A stretch of DNA of 64,000 nt from Cytobacillus sp. NJ13 (GTDB lineage: Bacteria; Bacillota; Bacilli; Bacillales; Cytobacillaceae): positions 4,119,501 to 4,183,500 of the forward strand of contig JAUCFP010000006.1 of assembly GCA_030348385.1 (NCBI GenBank). Direction: 5' to 3'. Below are positions 42,947-51,957 of this stretch, piece after piece. The first letter of the stretch is position 1, and each line of letters starts with the position of its first letter. The translations under genes were made by a program, and so were the position numbers. The notes beneath the pieces were generated by a model. The model saw only the letters and a program-made list of their open reading frames with translations, did not search any database and was not told the DNA's origin.

Positions 42947-43100
42947 ATAATTATCTAACTATGATTGTCAGTGTTGTTGAACAATTTTATATGGAAAATC
43001 ATGAGTGAAGAATGGAAGAACCCACAAATTGGTGAAGTAAATCAAATATTATAGTTCCGAGATTTTTATTAAAAAAGTTAACAGCACTTTATATAATTAT

Positions 43101-43196
43101 CTTGTTCAGCTAACGGGTGCTTATGTTCAAGATCAGCTGCTAATCAGGCAGCTTTTTTCTTTTTAAACTATAGGGGCAGGTTAGTGTGAAAGAGGG
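43101..43196 (+). repeat. Cassette-array repeat R10
   Basis: Full copy. TTCAGCTAACGGGTGC, hairpin AGCTGC..GCAGCT plus TTTTTC, right core AAACTATAGGGGCAGG then TTAGTGTGAAAGAGGG. Confidence 0.88.
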
Positions 43197-43291
43197 AGTT
43201 TTCAAAAACAGGAATTCTTTTAGTGATACAGAATATTTCTTATGAATAAACTGTGAGTTCGGGGGTAGTACATGGTTATTAAAAGTGGGTG

Positions 43292-43316
43292 GCCGGGAGA
43301 AATCCTGGCTTTTTTT
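43292..43316 (+). terminator. Orphan terminator
   Basis: GCCGGG-6 nt-CCTGGC followed by seven T. It lies after R10 with no gene between, perhaps ending a short transcript or left from a lost gene. Confidence 0.65.
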
Positions 43317-43414
43317 AGTTAAATGAATCTCTATCTTATGTTTCCAAAATTTTTATTTAAATTTAACTTTTCTTTGAGTATAATTATTTAAATTACTCAT
43401 AAAGGATGGACACC

Positions 43415-44029
43415 ATGTTCAAAAAATTCTTTGGAAAAAACTATACAGTTGCTGACTTCTGGATTTGGTTTGAAAAGAATTCACAAGACTATTATCGGTT
43501 AAAAGAAGAAAATTTAAATTCATTGTTCAACAAACTAAGTAAGCAGTTATCTAAGATAAATGAAGATATAGCATTTGAATTTAGTGCAGATCTTATCCAA
43601 GGAAAGAGAGAGTTTATAATAAGCGCTGATGGCATCTTGTCTGCCTTTCCAGACGTCATTGAACTTGTTGAAAATGCACCCCAACTTGAAGGCTTTAAAA
43701 TAATTGCCTTTCGCCAAAAAAGTGCTGTTGAAGATATATCCACTATAGAATATGAGGATATAAGTTTAGGGCCTGATGATGTCTATTTCACTTACAGAAA
43801 AAATGGTGATACTTTAGACATTGTTCTATATCTCAGAGGCTATGACTCTGATTTTGAAGAATGGGAAAATGCTGCCTTTATATTATTAGACACTATTATT
43901 GGAGAGTATGATGTTGCTACTAAAATAGGAAGCATTGATATGCTGCCTTATAAAGAAATTCCTAATTTAAAATCCATTTTAGAATTACCTTCATTAATAG
44001 ATAAGGAAGTATCGGGGATAAGCTTATAA
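43415..44029 (+). CDS. Hypothetical protein, 204 aa
   Basis: Soluble protein of about 204 aa. It begins with FWIWFEKNSQDYYRL and carries GKREFIISADGILSAFPDVIELVENAP in the middle. I recognise this as a recurrent but uncharacterised family seen in scattered bacteria, often near toxin-immunity genes; no function is known to me. ATG 43415 has AAAGGA nine bases upstream. The 3' end forms a hairpin (GGATAAGC..GCTTATCC) over the stop codon, in front of R11. Confidence 0.8.
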   Translation: MFKKFFGKNYTVADFWIWFEKNSQDYYRLKEENLNSLFNKLSKQLSKINEDIAFEFSADLIQGKREFIISADGILSAFPDVIELVENAPQLEGFKIIAFRQKSAVEDISTIEYEDISLGPDDVYFTYRKNGDTLDIVLYLRGYDSDFEEWENAAFILLDTIIGEYDVATKIGSIDMLPYKEIPNLKSILELPSLIDKEVSGISL

Positions 44030-44050
44030 GGCTTATCCTTTATTAGATAG

Positions 44051-44092
44051 TAGCTCTTATTGTACTAAAGGGGCAGGTTAGCTGAAGAAGGA
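44051..44092 (+). repeat. Cassette-array repeat R11 (right half)
   Basis: AGCTCTTATTGTACTAAAGGGGCAGG then TTAGCTGAAGAAGG. The left core is absent; a hairpin formed by the preceding gene end takes the terminator role. Confidence 0.8.
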
Positions 44093-44396
44093 ATATTACT
44101 AAGCAATTTACGGCTTATATCTTCTCGATTTAATTACCTATAAAAAGAAATCAATAAAGGGGTGGTTCTCTTAAAAATATGTCACAATAAGGGAAAAGTA
44201 ATAAATTTTAATGATTCAAACAATTACAATATATGGTAAAATTTAAGTAAAAAGAATGTTGTTTAAAGTTGTAATTACATGAGTTTAATTTTTAGGGCTG
44301 AATACTAATATGATTTAATAATAACAACAGTCGTTTTTGGTGTTTCAAGGGAAAATAATACAAATTAATTTATTCATTATAAGGGAGAGATATTGT

Positions 44397-45158
44397 ATGA
44401 AAGAAAAGGAGAATTCTTCAGAAGATAAACATAAAGAGGATATAAAATTCTCAATTATCATACCTGCCCATAATGAAGAAAAGTACATTGGAAAATGCAT
44501 GGAATCTATTTCAAAGGCATCAAAATTATTTGAAAATCAGGTTGAAGTCATCGTTGTGTTAAATCGATGTACAGACAGAACAGAAGAAATTGCAAAATCA
44601 TACAAATGTATAACCATAAAGAATAACGATAAAAATCTTTCTAAGATTAGGAACGCAGGTGTTGATATAGCGAAAGGTGAAATCATCGTTACAATTGATG
44701 CAGATACCCAGATGAACGATCATGTGTTGTCTAATATAGAGGAATACTTAACAACTGGAAAGTACATCGGGGGTGGAGTTACAGGGAAATTTGAAAGAAT
44801 GTCTTTAGGAATATTTGTTTCAACCTTATTACTTATAGGCCCACTACTTCTTAAATATGGAGCAATATCTGTGGGAATCTTCTGGTGCTACAAAAAGGAT
44901 TTTAAGTCGATTAAGGGATTTAATGAAGATATGTTTATGGCAGAGGATGCTGATTTTGCTAAGCGATTAAAAGATTGGGGAAAGAAGAATCGAAAAAAAT
45001 ACGGTACGATAAAAAATGGGATGATTACTTCATGCAGAAAGTTTGATAAACTTGGAGACTGGGCTTTACTTAAACGTCCGAAGATTATTTTAGCTTATCT
45101 CAAAGGAACTGATCAGAAATATGCGAATGAAGCATATTATGAAAATCAAGATAGATAA
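44397..45158 (+). CDS. Glycosyltransferase family 2
   Basis: 253-aa GT-A glycosyltransferase. IIIPAHNEEKYIGKCMESI opens the nucleotide-sugar-binding fold, VTIDADTQM is the metal-binding DxD, and MAEDADFAKRLKDWGKK holds the acceptor-side ED motif. A hydrophobic stretch near residue 150 (IFVSTLLLIGPLLL) may dock the membrane. ATG 44397 follows AAGGGAGAG. Acceptor unknown. Confidence 0.9.
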   Translation: MKEKENSSEDKHKEDIKFSIIIPAHNEEKYIGKCMESISKASKLFENQVEVIVVLNRCTDRTEEIAKSYKCITIKNNDKNLSKIRNAGVDIAKGEIIVTIDADTQMNDHVLSNIEEYLTTGKYIGGGVTGKFERMSLGIFVSTLLLIGPLLLKYGAISVGIFWCYKKDFKSIKGFNEDMFMAEDADFAKRLKDWGKKNRKKYGTIKNGMITSCRKFDKLGDWALLKRPKIILAYLKGTDQKYANEAYYENQDR

Positions 45159-45250
45159 CAATAACAGTACCATTACAATGTTCAGGAGTAAAACTAAAGT
45201 TAAGTATCAAGAAGAAATGAAAATCGAAAGTACACAGATTGTGAAATAAT

Positions 45251-45343
45251 GTACTTAAACAAACGGGTGCAATACTTTAAGTCCAGCTGCCAACTCAGGC
45301 GGCTTTTCTTATTGTACTAAAGGGGCAGTTTAGCTCAATAAGA
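45251..45343 (+). repeat. Cassette-array repeat R12
   Basis: Full copy. GTACTTAAACAAACGGGTGC, hairpin AGCTGCC..GGCGGCT plus TTTCTT, right core TTGTACTAAAGGGGCAG then TTTAGCTCAATAAG. Confidence 0.9.
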
Positions 45344-45446
45344 AAAATATTTATGTCGTGGTTAATTGACTTCTTCAGATTTGTTACAATTACTTACTGA
45401 GAAGTTATTAAACATATTAAGATAAACAGTAGAATGAGGTAATGCA

Positions 45447-46340
45447 ATGACATATTTTATGTACATATTTTGCTTAATAGTATGGGGGCTAAATTTTATT
45501 GCGGTGAAAATTCAAGGAACTCCAGTCAGTTTGGAATTGTCATTATTATATCGTTTAGTTATGACAGCTTTTTTATTTTTAGTTCTTGTGTGGTTCCTTA
45601 AACCAAAAGGGAGACCAGGAACAAAAGATTTCCCGTTTATAATAGTTTTTGGTGTATGTAACTTTGCATTAAGTTATCTGTGCCTTTATTACGCCACAAT
45701 TTTGAGCTCTGCTGCAATTGTAACTTTAATCTTTTCGTTAAAAGTGATATTGACTCCGATTGCTCTTCGTGTCTTTTTAAAAGAGAAATTACATTCTCGT
45801 GTATTAATTGGGGGAATTCTAGGGGTATTTGGCGTATGTGTCCTAATCTATCCGAACTTAAATGATTTTCAAGGACTTACTGATTTAAAAGGAATTCTGA
45901 TTGCCTTGTTAGGTACTATTCTTACAGCAGCAGGTGACGCCAGCTCGGCAAGAAATGCAAGTCAAAAGGTTAATCCTATCTATGCAAATGCAATTGGATT
46001 TATAGTGGGCAGTATATTGATGGGAGTAATTGTATTATTTCAAGGACAAGAATTTATACTTCCAACATCGGTTTCATACTTATCAGCGCTGTTATATTTA
46101 ACCCTAGTTGCATCATTTGCAGCATGGTTATTTTATTTGAAGCTTGTAGAAAAAATTGGAGGAGCTCAAAGTGGCTACATGGTTGCACTTTTCCCTGCAA
46201 TTGGAGGAATAGCTTCCGTTTTGATTGGTGAGTCAGATCCATCAATATTTTTGTTTGCTGGTTGCCTTTCTAGCTGTATTGGTGCTGCAATTGCTTTAGG
46301 ATTTGGAATGAGAAATGAGAATGTGAAGCTTGCTGCATAG
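45447..46340 (+). CDS. EamA-family DMT transporter
   Basis: 297-aa ten-helix membrane protein with two EamA halves; the second contains ASFAAWLFYLKLVEKIGGAQSGYMVALFPAIGG, typical of drug/metabolite exporters. Gly- and Ala-rich helices throughout. GAATGAGG precedes ATG. Substrate unknown; exporters are frequent cassette cargo. Bounded by R12 and a damaged repeat. Confidence 0.9.
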   Translation: MTYFMYIFCLIVWGLNFIAVKIQGTPVSLELSLLYRLVMTAFLFLVLVWFLKPKGRPGTKDFPFIIVFGVCNFALSYLCLYYATILSSAAIVTLIFSLKVILTPIALRVFLKEKLHSRVLIGGILGVFGVCVLIYPNLNDFQGLTDLKGILIALLGTILTAAGDASSARNASQKVNPIYANAIGFIVGSILMGVIVLFQGQEFILPTSVSYLSALLYLTLVASFAAWLFYLKLVEKIGGAQSGYMVALFPAIGGIASVLIGESDPSIFLFAGCLSSCIGAAIALGFGMRNENVKLAA

Positions 46341-46499
46341 GATTAATGTAAGAAGGAATTTACTTATGAAAATAAAATAGCACTTATTAATGAATGGGTT
46401 CTATGGTTATTGTGACAAGAATCCATAAGAATATCTATATTTAACTTAATAAACTTTTTGAGCCAACCAGCTAATATAAGCTATAGTAATCTTCAACAA

Positions 46500-46656
46500 T
46501 CGTGTGCTGTTCTTTAATAAGGATATGCGCTCTTTTATTCATAGGGCCAGATTCTTAATAACATTTGAAATTGAATCGTAAAGATTGTGAAAAAATGTGC
46601 TTAAGCTAACGGGTGCAATACTCAAAGATTGGCTGCAATTACAGCCGGTCTTTTCT
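46500..46656 (+). repeat. Cassette-array repeats R13a (degenerate) and R13 (left half)
   Basis: 46,500-46,560 reads GTGTGCTGTTC..ATGCGCTCTTTTATTCATAGGGCCAG, a worn copy. 46,597-46,656 is a clean left half: TTAAGCTAACGGGTGC and hairpin GGCTG..CAGCC plus TCTTTTC. The right core is replaced by a HAD gene fragment. Confidence 0.65.
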
Positions 46657-46660
46657 ATAT

Positions 46661-46822
46661 GAAAGTATATTTGTTGGCGACCATCCAGAAAATGATGTAA
46701 AAGCTGCCCAAAATGTAGGAATGAAAGGAATTTGGAAAAAAGGTTTTCAATGGAACAATGTCAAGGCAGCCTTTATTGTAGATGATTTGGTGGAATTACC
46801 TTTAATGCCAACAAATTATTGA
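46661..46822 (+). pseudogene. HAD-family hydrolase, C-terminal fragment
   Basis: ESIFVGDHPENDVKAAQNVGMKGIW is the C-terminal motif IV region (GDxxxxD) of HAD phosphatases. The N-terminal two thirds with the nucleophile Asp are missing; the frame begins directly after the R13 hairpin. The junction inside the repeat suggests a recombination or deletion event. R14 follows the stop. Confidence 0.85.
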
Positions 46823-46829
46823 GCCTTGT

Positions 46830-46878
46830 TAAAAAAATGGGTGCGTTACTTTAAGATCCAGCTGCCATCCCAGGAGAG
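46830..46878 (+). repeat. Cassette-array repeat R14 (left half)
   Basis: AAATGGGTGCGTTACTTTAAGATCCAGCTGCCATCCCAGG. It breaks off in the hairpin; no right core follows. Confidence 0.7.
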
Positions 46879-47031
46879 TCAAGTGCACTCCACTACAATC
46901 AACCTTTACTATCCTAAAGATTTTCTAGACAAATATTTTTGTATGAAATAAATTTAAGAAAATAATTCGTTTGTTCCCGAAAATGAACGAAGAAAGTGTC
47001 TCGATTCGGGGATTTATGTCTATTCGTTTAC

Positions 47032-47673
47032 TTAATTGGATAGTAATTTTGCTCTTAATCTTGACATTTCCTTATCCATTAAGGAAGAAGCTTTAGCAAG
47101 CTCTATGAGTTGCTTTTTAGCATCCTCAGGTATAGTCTCGCCTTGATATTTATAGTTTAGTTTATGTTCTGTGGATGCCCAAAAATCCATAGCGGAAGTA
47201 CGAATTTGTATTTCTGCAGGAACCCATAATATTTCATTGGACAGAATGACTTGAGTTTCTACAATCAGGTGCAGACTTTTATATCCACTCATTTTTGGGT
47301 CCTGAATATAATCCTTTACGCGTATCATTCGAATGTCTTCACGTTGCTCAATATGCTCCTTAAGCATATACACGTCTTCAATAAAACTTGTAACAATTCT
47401 AACACCCGCAATATCTCTTATTTCATTCCTTACAGCTTCTTGTGTTAGGTGAATTTCTTTTTTTTGAATTTTCTCCACCAAAGATTTTATTGTTTTCATA
47501 CGTGTTTTCATATGTTCAATAGGGGAATAGCCATGTTGTGTTTTCCACTCTAAGTCAATAATCTTAAAATCACTTTCTAACTCGTGTAATGCCATTTGGT
47601 AGGATAGAAAGAATCCCCTCCAATTGTCTATTACCTTTTGAATAACCTCGATCTTAATCTTTTCTTTCAGCAT
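47032..47673 (-). CDS. Small alarmone synthetase, RelP/YwaC type
   Basis: 213-aa single-domain (p)ppGpp synthetase. Conserved parts are EHMKTRMKTIKSLVEKIQKK, RDIAGVRIVTSFIEDVYML (substrate and Mg site), DPKMSGYKSLHLIVE and VPAEIQIRTSAMDFWASTEHKL. There is no hydrolase or TGS domain, so this is a SAS rather than Rel. ATG 47673 follows TGGAGGG. RelP versus RelQ is an inference from length and motif text. It lies between a broken repeat (R14) and R15 with the nuclease-fold gene. Confidence 0.9.
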   Translation of the reverse strand: MLKEKIKIEVIQKVIDNWRGFFLSYQMALHELESDFKIIDLEWKTQHGYSPIEHMKTRMKTIKSLVEKIQKKEIHLTQEAVRNEIRDIAGVRIVTSFIEDVYMLKEHIEQREDIRMIRVKDYIQDPKMSGYKSLHLIVETQVILSNEILWVPAEIQIRTSAMDFWASTEHKLNYKYQGETIPEDAKKQLIELAKASSLMDKEMSRLRAKLLSN

Positions 47674-47848
47674 GTCCACAACCCTCCAGTTATTATTCTG
47701 TTATCATAACACAGATGGTTCGAAGTAAAAAAATATGTTCTGATAGGAAATTTTTCACTTTCTCTTGTTATTTAGATCCTTTAGTGACTATTATGATGAA
47801 CAAAAAATCAGCATCTCTGTTGGAGCAAAATTCCCAGCTAAGAAGCTT

Positions 47849-47888
47849 AAATAAGGGCCCTTCCCATCGGAGGGACCTTTATTTAAAG
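47849..47888. terminator. Bidirectional-type hairpin
   Basis: AAATAAGG..CCTTTATTT with an inner CCCTTCCC/GGAGGG stem. It separates relP from the divergent secreted protein gene. Confidence 0.6.
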
Positions 47889-48070
47889 ATTTTAACTATT
47901 ATTTAAAAAACTGTAAATTTTACTGGTGAATTAACCCTGTAAATATTTACAAAAACAAATGATTCTCTAAGAAAAATTTCATATTTTATTAGTAAATCCC
48001 TTGATATTATCGGATTCTCCTGCTTTAAAAAAACAAAACAAACATCTGCTTCTTTTTTAACATCGTGTTT

Positions 48071-48097
48071 ACATTTGAAAACTATACTTTCAAATGT
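48071..48097. promoter_or_regulatory. Inverted repeat just before a secreted-nuclease-fold gene
   Basis: Arms ACATTTGAAA and TTTCAAATGT around seven bases, 25 bases before the TTG start. It could be an operator or an mRNA hairpin near the ribosome site. Confidence 0.5.
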
Positions 48098-48121
48098 AAT
48101 CAAAAAAAGGAGGGAATTTTG

Positions 48122-49018
48122 TTGAAAAAAGGATTAAGTTCGATTTTTTTAGCGGTAGCAATGGTATTCGCAATGGTGGGAAGTATGTTTTCCGGAATCT
48201 CCAATGTTTTTGCTGCGGAAAGCACGGAACAAAACCTGAAGGTGATGTCATTTAATTTAAGGTATGAAAACAACAATGATCCATCACCGCATACATGGGC
48301 TGAAAGGGTCCCAACCATTAAAAAGCTCATTCGTATGGAAAATCCAGATATTTTTGGAACGCAGGAAGTTTTATATGGACAACTTCAGGATATGGAAGAA
48401 GTATTACCAGGTTATGCATGGATTGGACTGGGCCGCGAAGGCGGTAATAGAGGAGAATACTCCGCGATTTTCTATGATGAAAAACGGTTTACTCCAGTAG
48501 AGTATGATCATTTCTGGCTCTCAGATACTCCAAATGTAATCGGTTCAAAAACATGGGGAAACAACATTCCAAGAATGGTCACTTGGGCAAAATTTGTGGA
48601 CAACCAAACGGATAAACAATTCTATTTTGTAAATACACATTTCGATCATCAATCTGCCGAAGCGAGAGAAAAGAGCGCTGAATTAATTTTAGAAAAAATC
48701 AAAGACTTTAACCCTGAATTACCTATTATTCTGACAGGGGATTTTAATACTCGTCCTGGTACTCTTCCACATCAAACATTAACTAGCGAGGGAGCTTTTG
48801 ATGATTTATGGGAAACAGCGGAGTCACGAATCAATGAGGGAATTGGAACGTTCAATGGCTTCCGTGACCCAACAGGCGGCGGAGCAGACAACCGCATCGA
48901 TTGGATTCTTGCCAAAGGGAATGTAACCGCAAGTACGATCGAAATCAATAACTATCAAAAAAATGGTCAATTCCCTAGCGACCACTATCCGGTTATTGCT
49001 GAATTATCTATAAAGTAA
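48122..49018 (+). CDS. Secreted endonuclease/exonuclease/phosphatase-family protein
   Basis: 298 aa. Signal peptide with KKG start, hydrophobic core and AXA-type cleavage near VFAAES (residue 32). The mature part is an EEP-fold hydrolase: MSFNLRY, GTQEV (Mg-binding Glu), NTHFDHQS, LTGDFNTRP and SDHYPVIAEL are all intact. Substrate may be phosphodiester, including nucleic acid or sphingomyelin/phosphatidyl types. TTG 48122 follows AAAAGGAGGG. R15 lies about 110 bases after the stop. Confidence 0.92.
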   Translation: MKKGLSSIFLAVAMVFAMVGSMFSGISNVFAAESTEQNLKVMSFNLRYENNNDPSPHTWAERVPTIKKLIRMENPDIFGTQEVLYGQLQDMEEVLPGYAWIGLGREGGNRGEYSAIFYDEKRFTPVEYDHFWLSDTPNVIGSKTWGNNIPRMVTWAKFVDNQTDKQFYFVNTHFDHQSAEAREKSAELILEKIKDFNPELPIILTGDFNTRPGTLPHQTLTSEGAFDDLWETAESRINEGIGTFNGFRDPTGGGADNRIDWILAKGNVTASTIEINNYQKNGQFPSDHYPVIAELSIK

Positions 49019-49127
49019 GTGGCCGAGAGCGGATTGCGTACTAACAATCCAATAAGAAAGAAGGCTCTTATTCCTGTATACACTATTATTTTAATAGTCG
49101 AGAAATCTATGGAAACAACGTTTCCTA

Positions 49128-49200
49128 TTCTACTAACGAGGTGCTCTCCTTAAAGATATGGCTGCCAATCTAGGCAGCTTTTTCTTATTAAACTAAACCA
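49128..49200 (+). repeat. Cassette-array repeat R15 (interrupted)
   Basis: CTACTAACGAGGTGC, hairpin GCTGCC..GGCAGC plus TTTTTCTTATT, then AAACTAAA where the right core should begin. The sequence breaks off into IS110-type DNA; the GGGGCAGG part seems to resume at 50,180. Confidence 0.8.
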
Positions 49201-49330
49201 GCTAATAGTTTGTCGACATTTTTCATTTAATTGATTTTTTGTTGTGTGGTATCCTAAAAGTACGCATGCTAAATAACCCTCCATCAGGACAATTTTGGAA
49301 GGTTTTGATCTATTTAGCTAGCTTTTCATT

Positions 49331-50050
49331 TTAGGCTATATCTTGGAAAATTGAATTGCTTTTTAAGAGTGCAAAAATCCAGTGTAACAACTTATTGGCA
49401 CAAGCGATGATGGCTACCTTGTATGGCTTGCCTTCACCACGTTTCTTATCATAAAACTCCCGCAGCTTCTTATTGCGTGGGATAATTTCAGGTGTTGTTT
49501 TCTTTTTACGGGAATCACGAATTGCACACCTGACAGCCATATATAACGCGTGCCTAAGCCTGCTTGATCCTCTTTTAGTTATCATGTTGACTGTTCCTTT
49601 GAATCTTCCAGATTCAAAGATGCTGGGATCTAAACCGGCAAAGGCCACAAGTTTTTAGGGTGGTTAAACCGTTCAATCTCTCCGATTTCAGAAATGATCG
49701 TTGCCGCGATCTTTTCTCCGATACCCGGGATAGATTGGATGATTTGATATTCTTCCATTTCTTTTGCCAAGGCATCTATCTCTGCTTCCAACTTCGATAG
49801 GTGCCTTTGGTACTCCAGAAGCATCTTTATATACAGTTCAAGACTTGTGATATGGCTTTGAAACCATATTTCCTTGAACGGATCTCTGGAGGCTGCCTCG
49901 ATAAGCTTCTTTGCCTGAGTGCGTGCCCACTTGCTTGAACGGCTTTTACAAAGCTCATCAATCCTGTTAACCAGGGTGTCTTCTTCAACTCCCAATACCT
50001 CTTTGTTATACGAGATCGCTGTCCCAACCAGCCAAATCATGTTTAAGCAA
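49331..50050 (-). pseudogene. IS110-family transposase, N-terminally truncated and frameshifted
   Basis: The C-terminal part of an IS110 transposase. One frame (about 50,050-49,640) ends SIPGIGEKIAATIISEIGEIERFNHPKNL; the next continues VAFAGLDPSIFESGRFKGTVNMITKRGSSRLR, the transposase_20 domain with its conserved Ser region. A frameshift near 49,640 separates them. The N-terminal DEDD domain is missing. It lies between the two halves of a cassette repeat (R15/R16). Confidence 0.88.
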
Positions 50051-50132
50051 GTAGGGGGTGAACAGTTTAGTTGACGGGATCCTCCTCCCACGGGCAGGTA
50101 CGTTCTACCCCGGCTACAGTTATAATAAAACC

Positions 50133-50202
50133 ATATAAAAAATGGTCAACCAGAAATATCTGGCTGACCTTATAATACGAAGGGGCAGGTTAGTTCAATT
50201 AG
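50133..50202 (+). repeat. Cassette-array repeat R16 (right half)
   Basis: Hairpin GGTCAACCAG..CTGGCTGACC then ACGAAGGGGCAGGTTAGTTCAATT. The left core is missing, consistent with IS110 DNA inserted in the core. Confidence 0.75.
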
Positions 50203-50322
50203 CAACCAACGTGACTAGAGGTTATATTATGCATTAGGAGATCAATTGTTCAATAAATGAGTAGTACAGCTGTTTCTAAGTTAATAGAAATGAATCTCCT
50301 TGAACTATCATAAATCGATTGC

Positions 50323-50994
50323 TTATGTTTGAATAAAGTCCTTAATATTAGTTATCTCGATACCTTTAGTCTGATATTTCTCTAGCATAGTATTCAGCAT
50401 TTCCCTTTTTACAGAAAATATGGAATCCTCCAGAATAATAATTCGATAACCCCTGTTTATTCCGCCCAAAGCTGTCTTGTATACACAAGAACTGGCATCT
50501 GCGCCAACAATGTAAAGGGTATTAATTTTATTTTTTATGAGATGATTTTCAAAATGTTCCTCAGAAAAAGCATCAGTGCGGAGCTTGCTAAAAATATTAT
50601 CCGATTGAACGGATAATTCATTATATAAGTCAGCTCCATCACTATCTGCCTGATACATACCACCAGAAATCAATGAATTCAGAGGGTTTTCCGTAAACTC
50701 CTGCTTTGTGTAAATAATCTCCATGTTAGCGTCATTAGCGTATTCGATAGCTGTATTGATGTTAGCCATTAACGGTTTAGTGTTGCCGTATTCGGATATT
50801 CCCAAGGTGTCATTTTGGATATCTAATACCAGAAGTGCGCTTTTGGGGTTATCATATTTGGCGATTGAATCGCCCTTTGTGGCACTCGATAAATATACCA
50901 ACTGTAAGGCTATAATCCCTATACAAAGTACCAATATTCCTATAATACTAATGATTAACATACGAAGATTTCTCCTTTTATTGTTTGTTTTCAT
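50323..50994 (-). CDS. Isochorismatase-family cysteine hydrolase, membrane-anchored
   Basis: 223 aa. Residues 10-33 are a transmembrane anchor (LRMLIISIIGILVLCIGIIALQLVYL). The cysteine-hydrolase fold follows with Asp in LLVLDIQND and Cys in VGADASSCVYKTA. ATG 50994 follows GAGGTGATT; the frame upstream overlaps the regulator gene. The regulator at 51011-51559 lies 16 bases upstream, so they form an operon. Substrate unknown; the extracellular location is unusual for this family. Confidence 0.88.
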   Translation of the reverse strand: MKTNNKRRNLRMLIISIIGILVLCIGIIALQLVYLSSATKGDSIAKYDNPKSALLVLDIQNDTLGISEYGNTKPLMANINTAIEYANDANMEIIYTKQEFTENPLNSLISGGMYQADSDGADLYNELSVQSDNIFSKLRTDAFSEEHFENHLIKNKINTLYIVGADASSCVYKTALGGINRGYRIIILEDSIFSVKREMLNTMLEKYQTKGIEITNIKDFIQT

Positions 50995-51010
50995 ACCAAT
51001 CACCTCACAT

Positions 51011-51559
51011 TTATTTATCGTTTGGGGGTGTAATAATAGTTGCAAGAATACGCATATTTTGGTCCTTGGCCGATGTGTTTCTTGTTTGATAAGGAGCAAT
51101 TATTTCTTTAAATTTATTTCCGATCTCTAACATTTCTTCACCAGTTGCATAGATAGGTACTGCGCTGAAACCTGACACATCCTTAACAATATTTATAGAG
51201 GGTTTTTCAGCGTAATTTTGAAACTCTTTCATCAATACAATGATAAAGTTCGTAAACAACTTAAAGTATGCTTCACCATCATTTTGCTCAATGATAGATT
51301 GGTTGACATTCAAAAAGCTCTCATTCAATGCGTAAACTTTCTCCGATACGGCGCGGACTTTATTTTCTGCAACAATCTTTAAAATTCCACTATCCACCAA
51401 ACGATTTAATGTGCGATAGAGCGTAGCCTGTGGGATATCGTTTTGTGATGATAATAAATCTTTTGCTGTACATTCACCTTTTTTTTGGATAGAAAGAATG
51501 ATTTGACTTTTAACAGGGTTAACTATGCAGTCCATTATTTCCTTAATGCTAATATCCAT
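51011..51559 (-). CDS. Winged-helix transcriptional regulator, paralogue of the 40255 gene
   Basis: 182 aa. The N-terminal domain shares IPQATLYRTLNRLVDSGILKIVAENKVRAVSEKVYAL with the regulator at 40255-40800 (PQATLYR, DSGI, KV-x-SVSEK-Y-x-L). The C-terminal domain differs. ATG 51559 lies behind TTAGGGAG; GTG 51571 is too close. It leads an operon with the isochorismatase-like gene. Confidence 0.87.
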   Translation of the reverse strand: MDISIKEIMDCIVNPVKSQIILSIQKKGECTAKDLLSSQNDIPQATLYRTLNRLVDSGILKIVAENKVRAVSEKVYALNESFLNVNQSIIEQNDGEAYFKLFTNFIIVLMKEFQNYAEKPSINIVKDVSGFSAVPIYATGEEMLEIGNKFKEIIAPYQTRNTSAKDQNMRILATIITPPNDK

Positions 51560-51748
51560 TTGGATAATCACTCCCTAACATTATCTATATGATTATATTC
51601 TCATCTTGATAATATAAAAGTCAATAGGTTTTTATCCAGGCTATACTGCAATAGGAAATAACGGTATTCTCTTTGGGGATTTTTTAACTGAACGGGGGTG
51701 ACTAAGGGCGTTTTTATTGTTGGTAAAAGGAAAGTTTGTGAACAAATG

Positions 51749-51838
51749 TACTTAAACAAGAGGGTGCTTTTGTTCAAGAACAGCTGCTCTATCGGCACCT
51801 TTTTTTCTTATTTAACTAAACGGGCAGGTTAGTTTAAG
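51749..51838 (+). repeat. Cassette-array repeat R17
   Basis: GTACTTAAACAAGAGGGTGC, a worn hairpin (CAGCTGC..GGCACC) with T-run, right core TTAACTAAACGGGCAGG then TTAGTTTAAG. Confidence 0.8.
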
Positions 51839-51957
51839 TGTAATATTTCACAAAGCATTAGAAAAAGCTGATATTCCTAATTAGGAAAATCAGCTTTTAT
51901 TGCAGGGAACAACGTTTTTTTGAAAATTAAGTTTAGTGTGCATTGAGTTTAGTTTAA

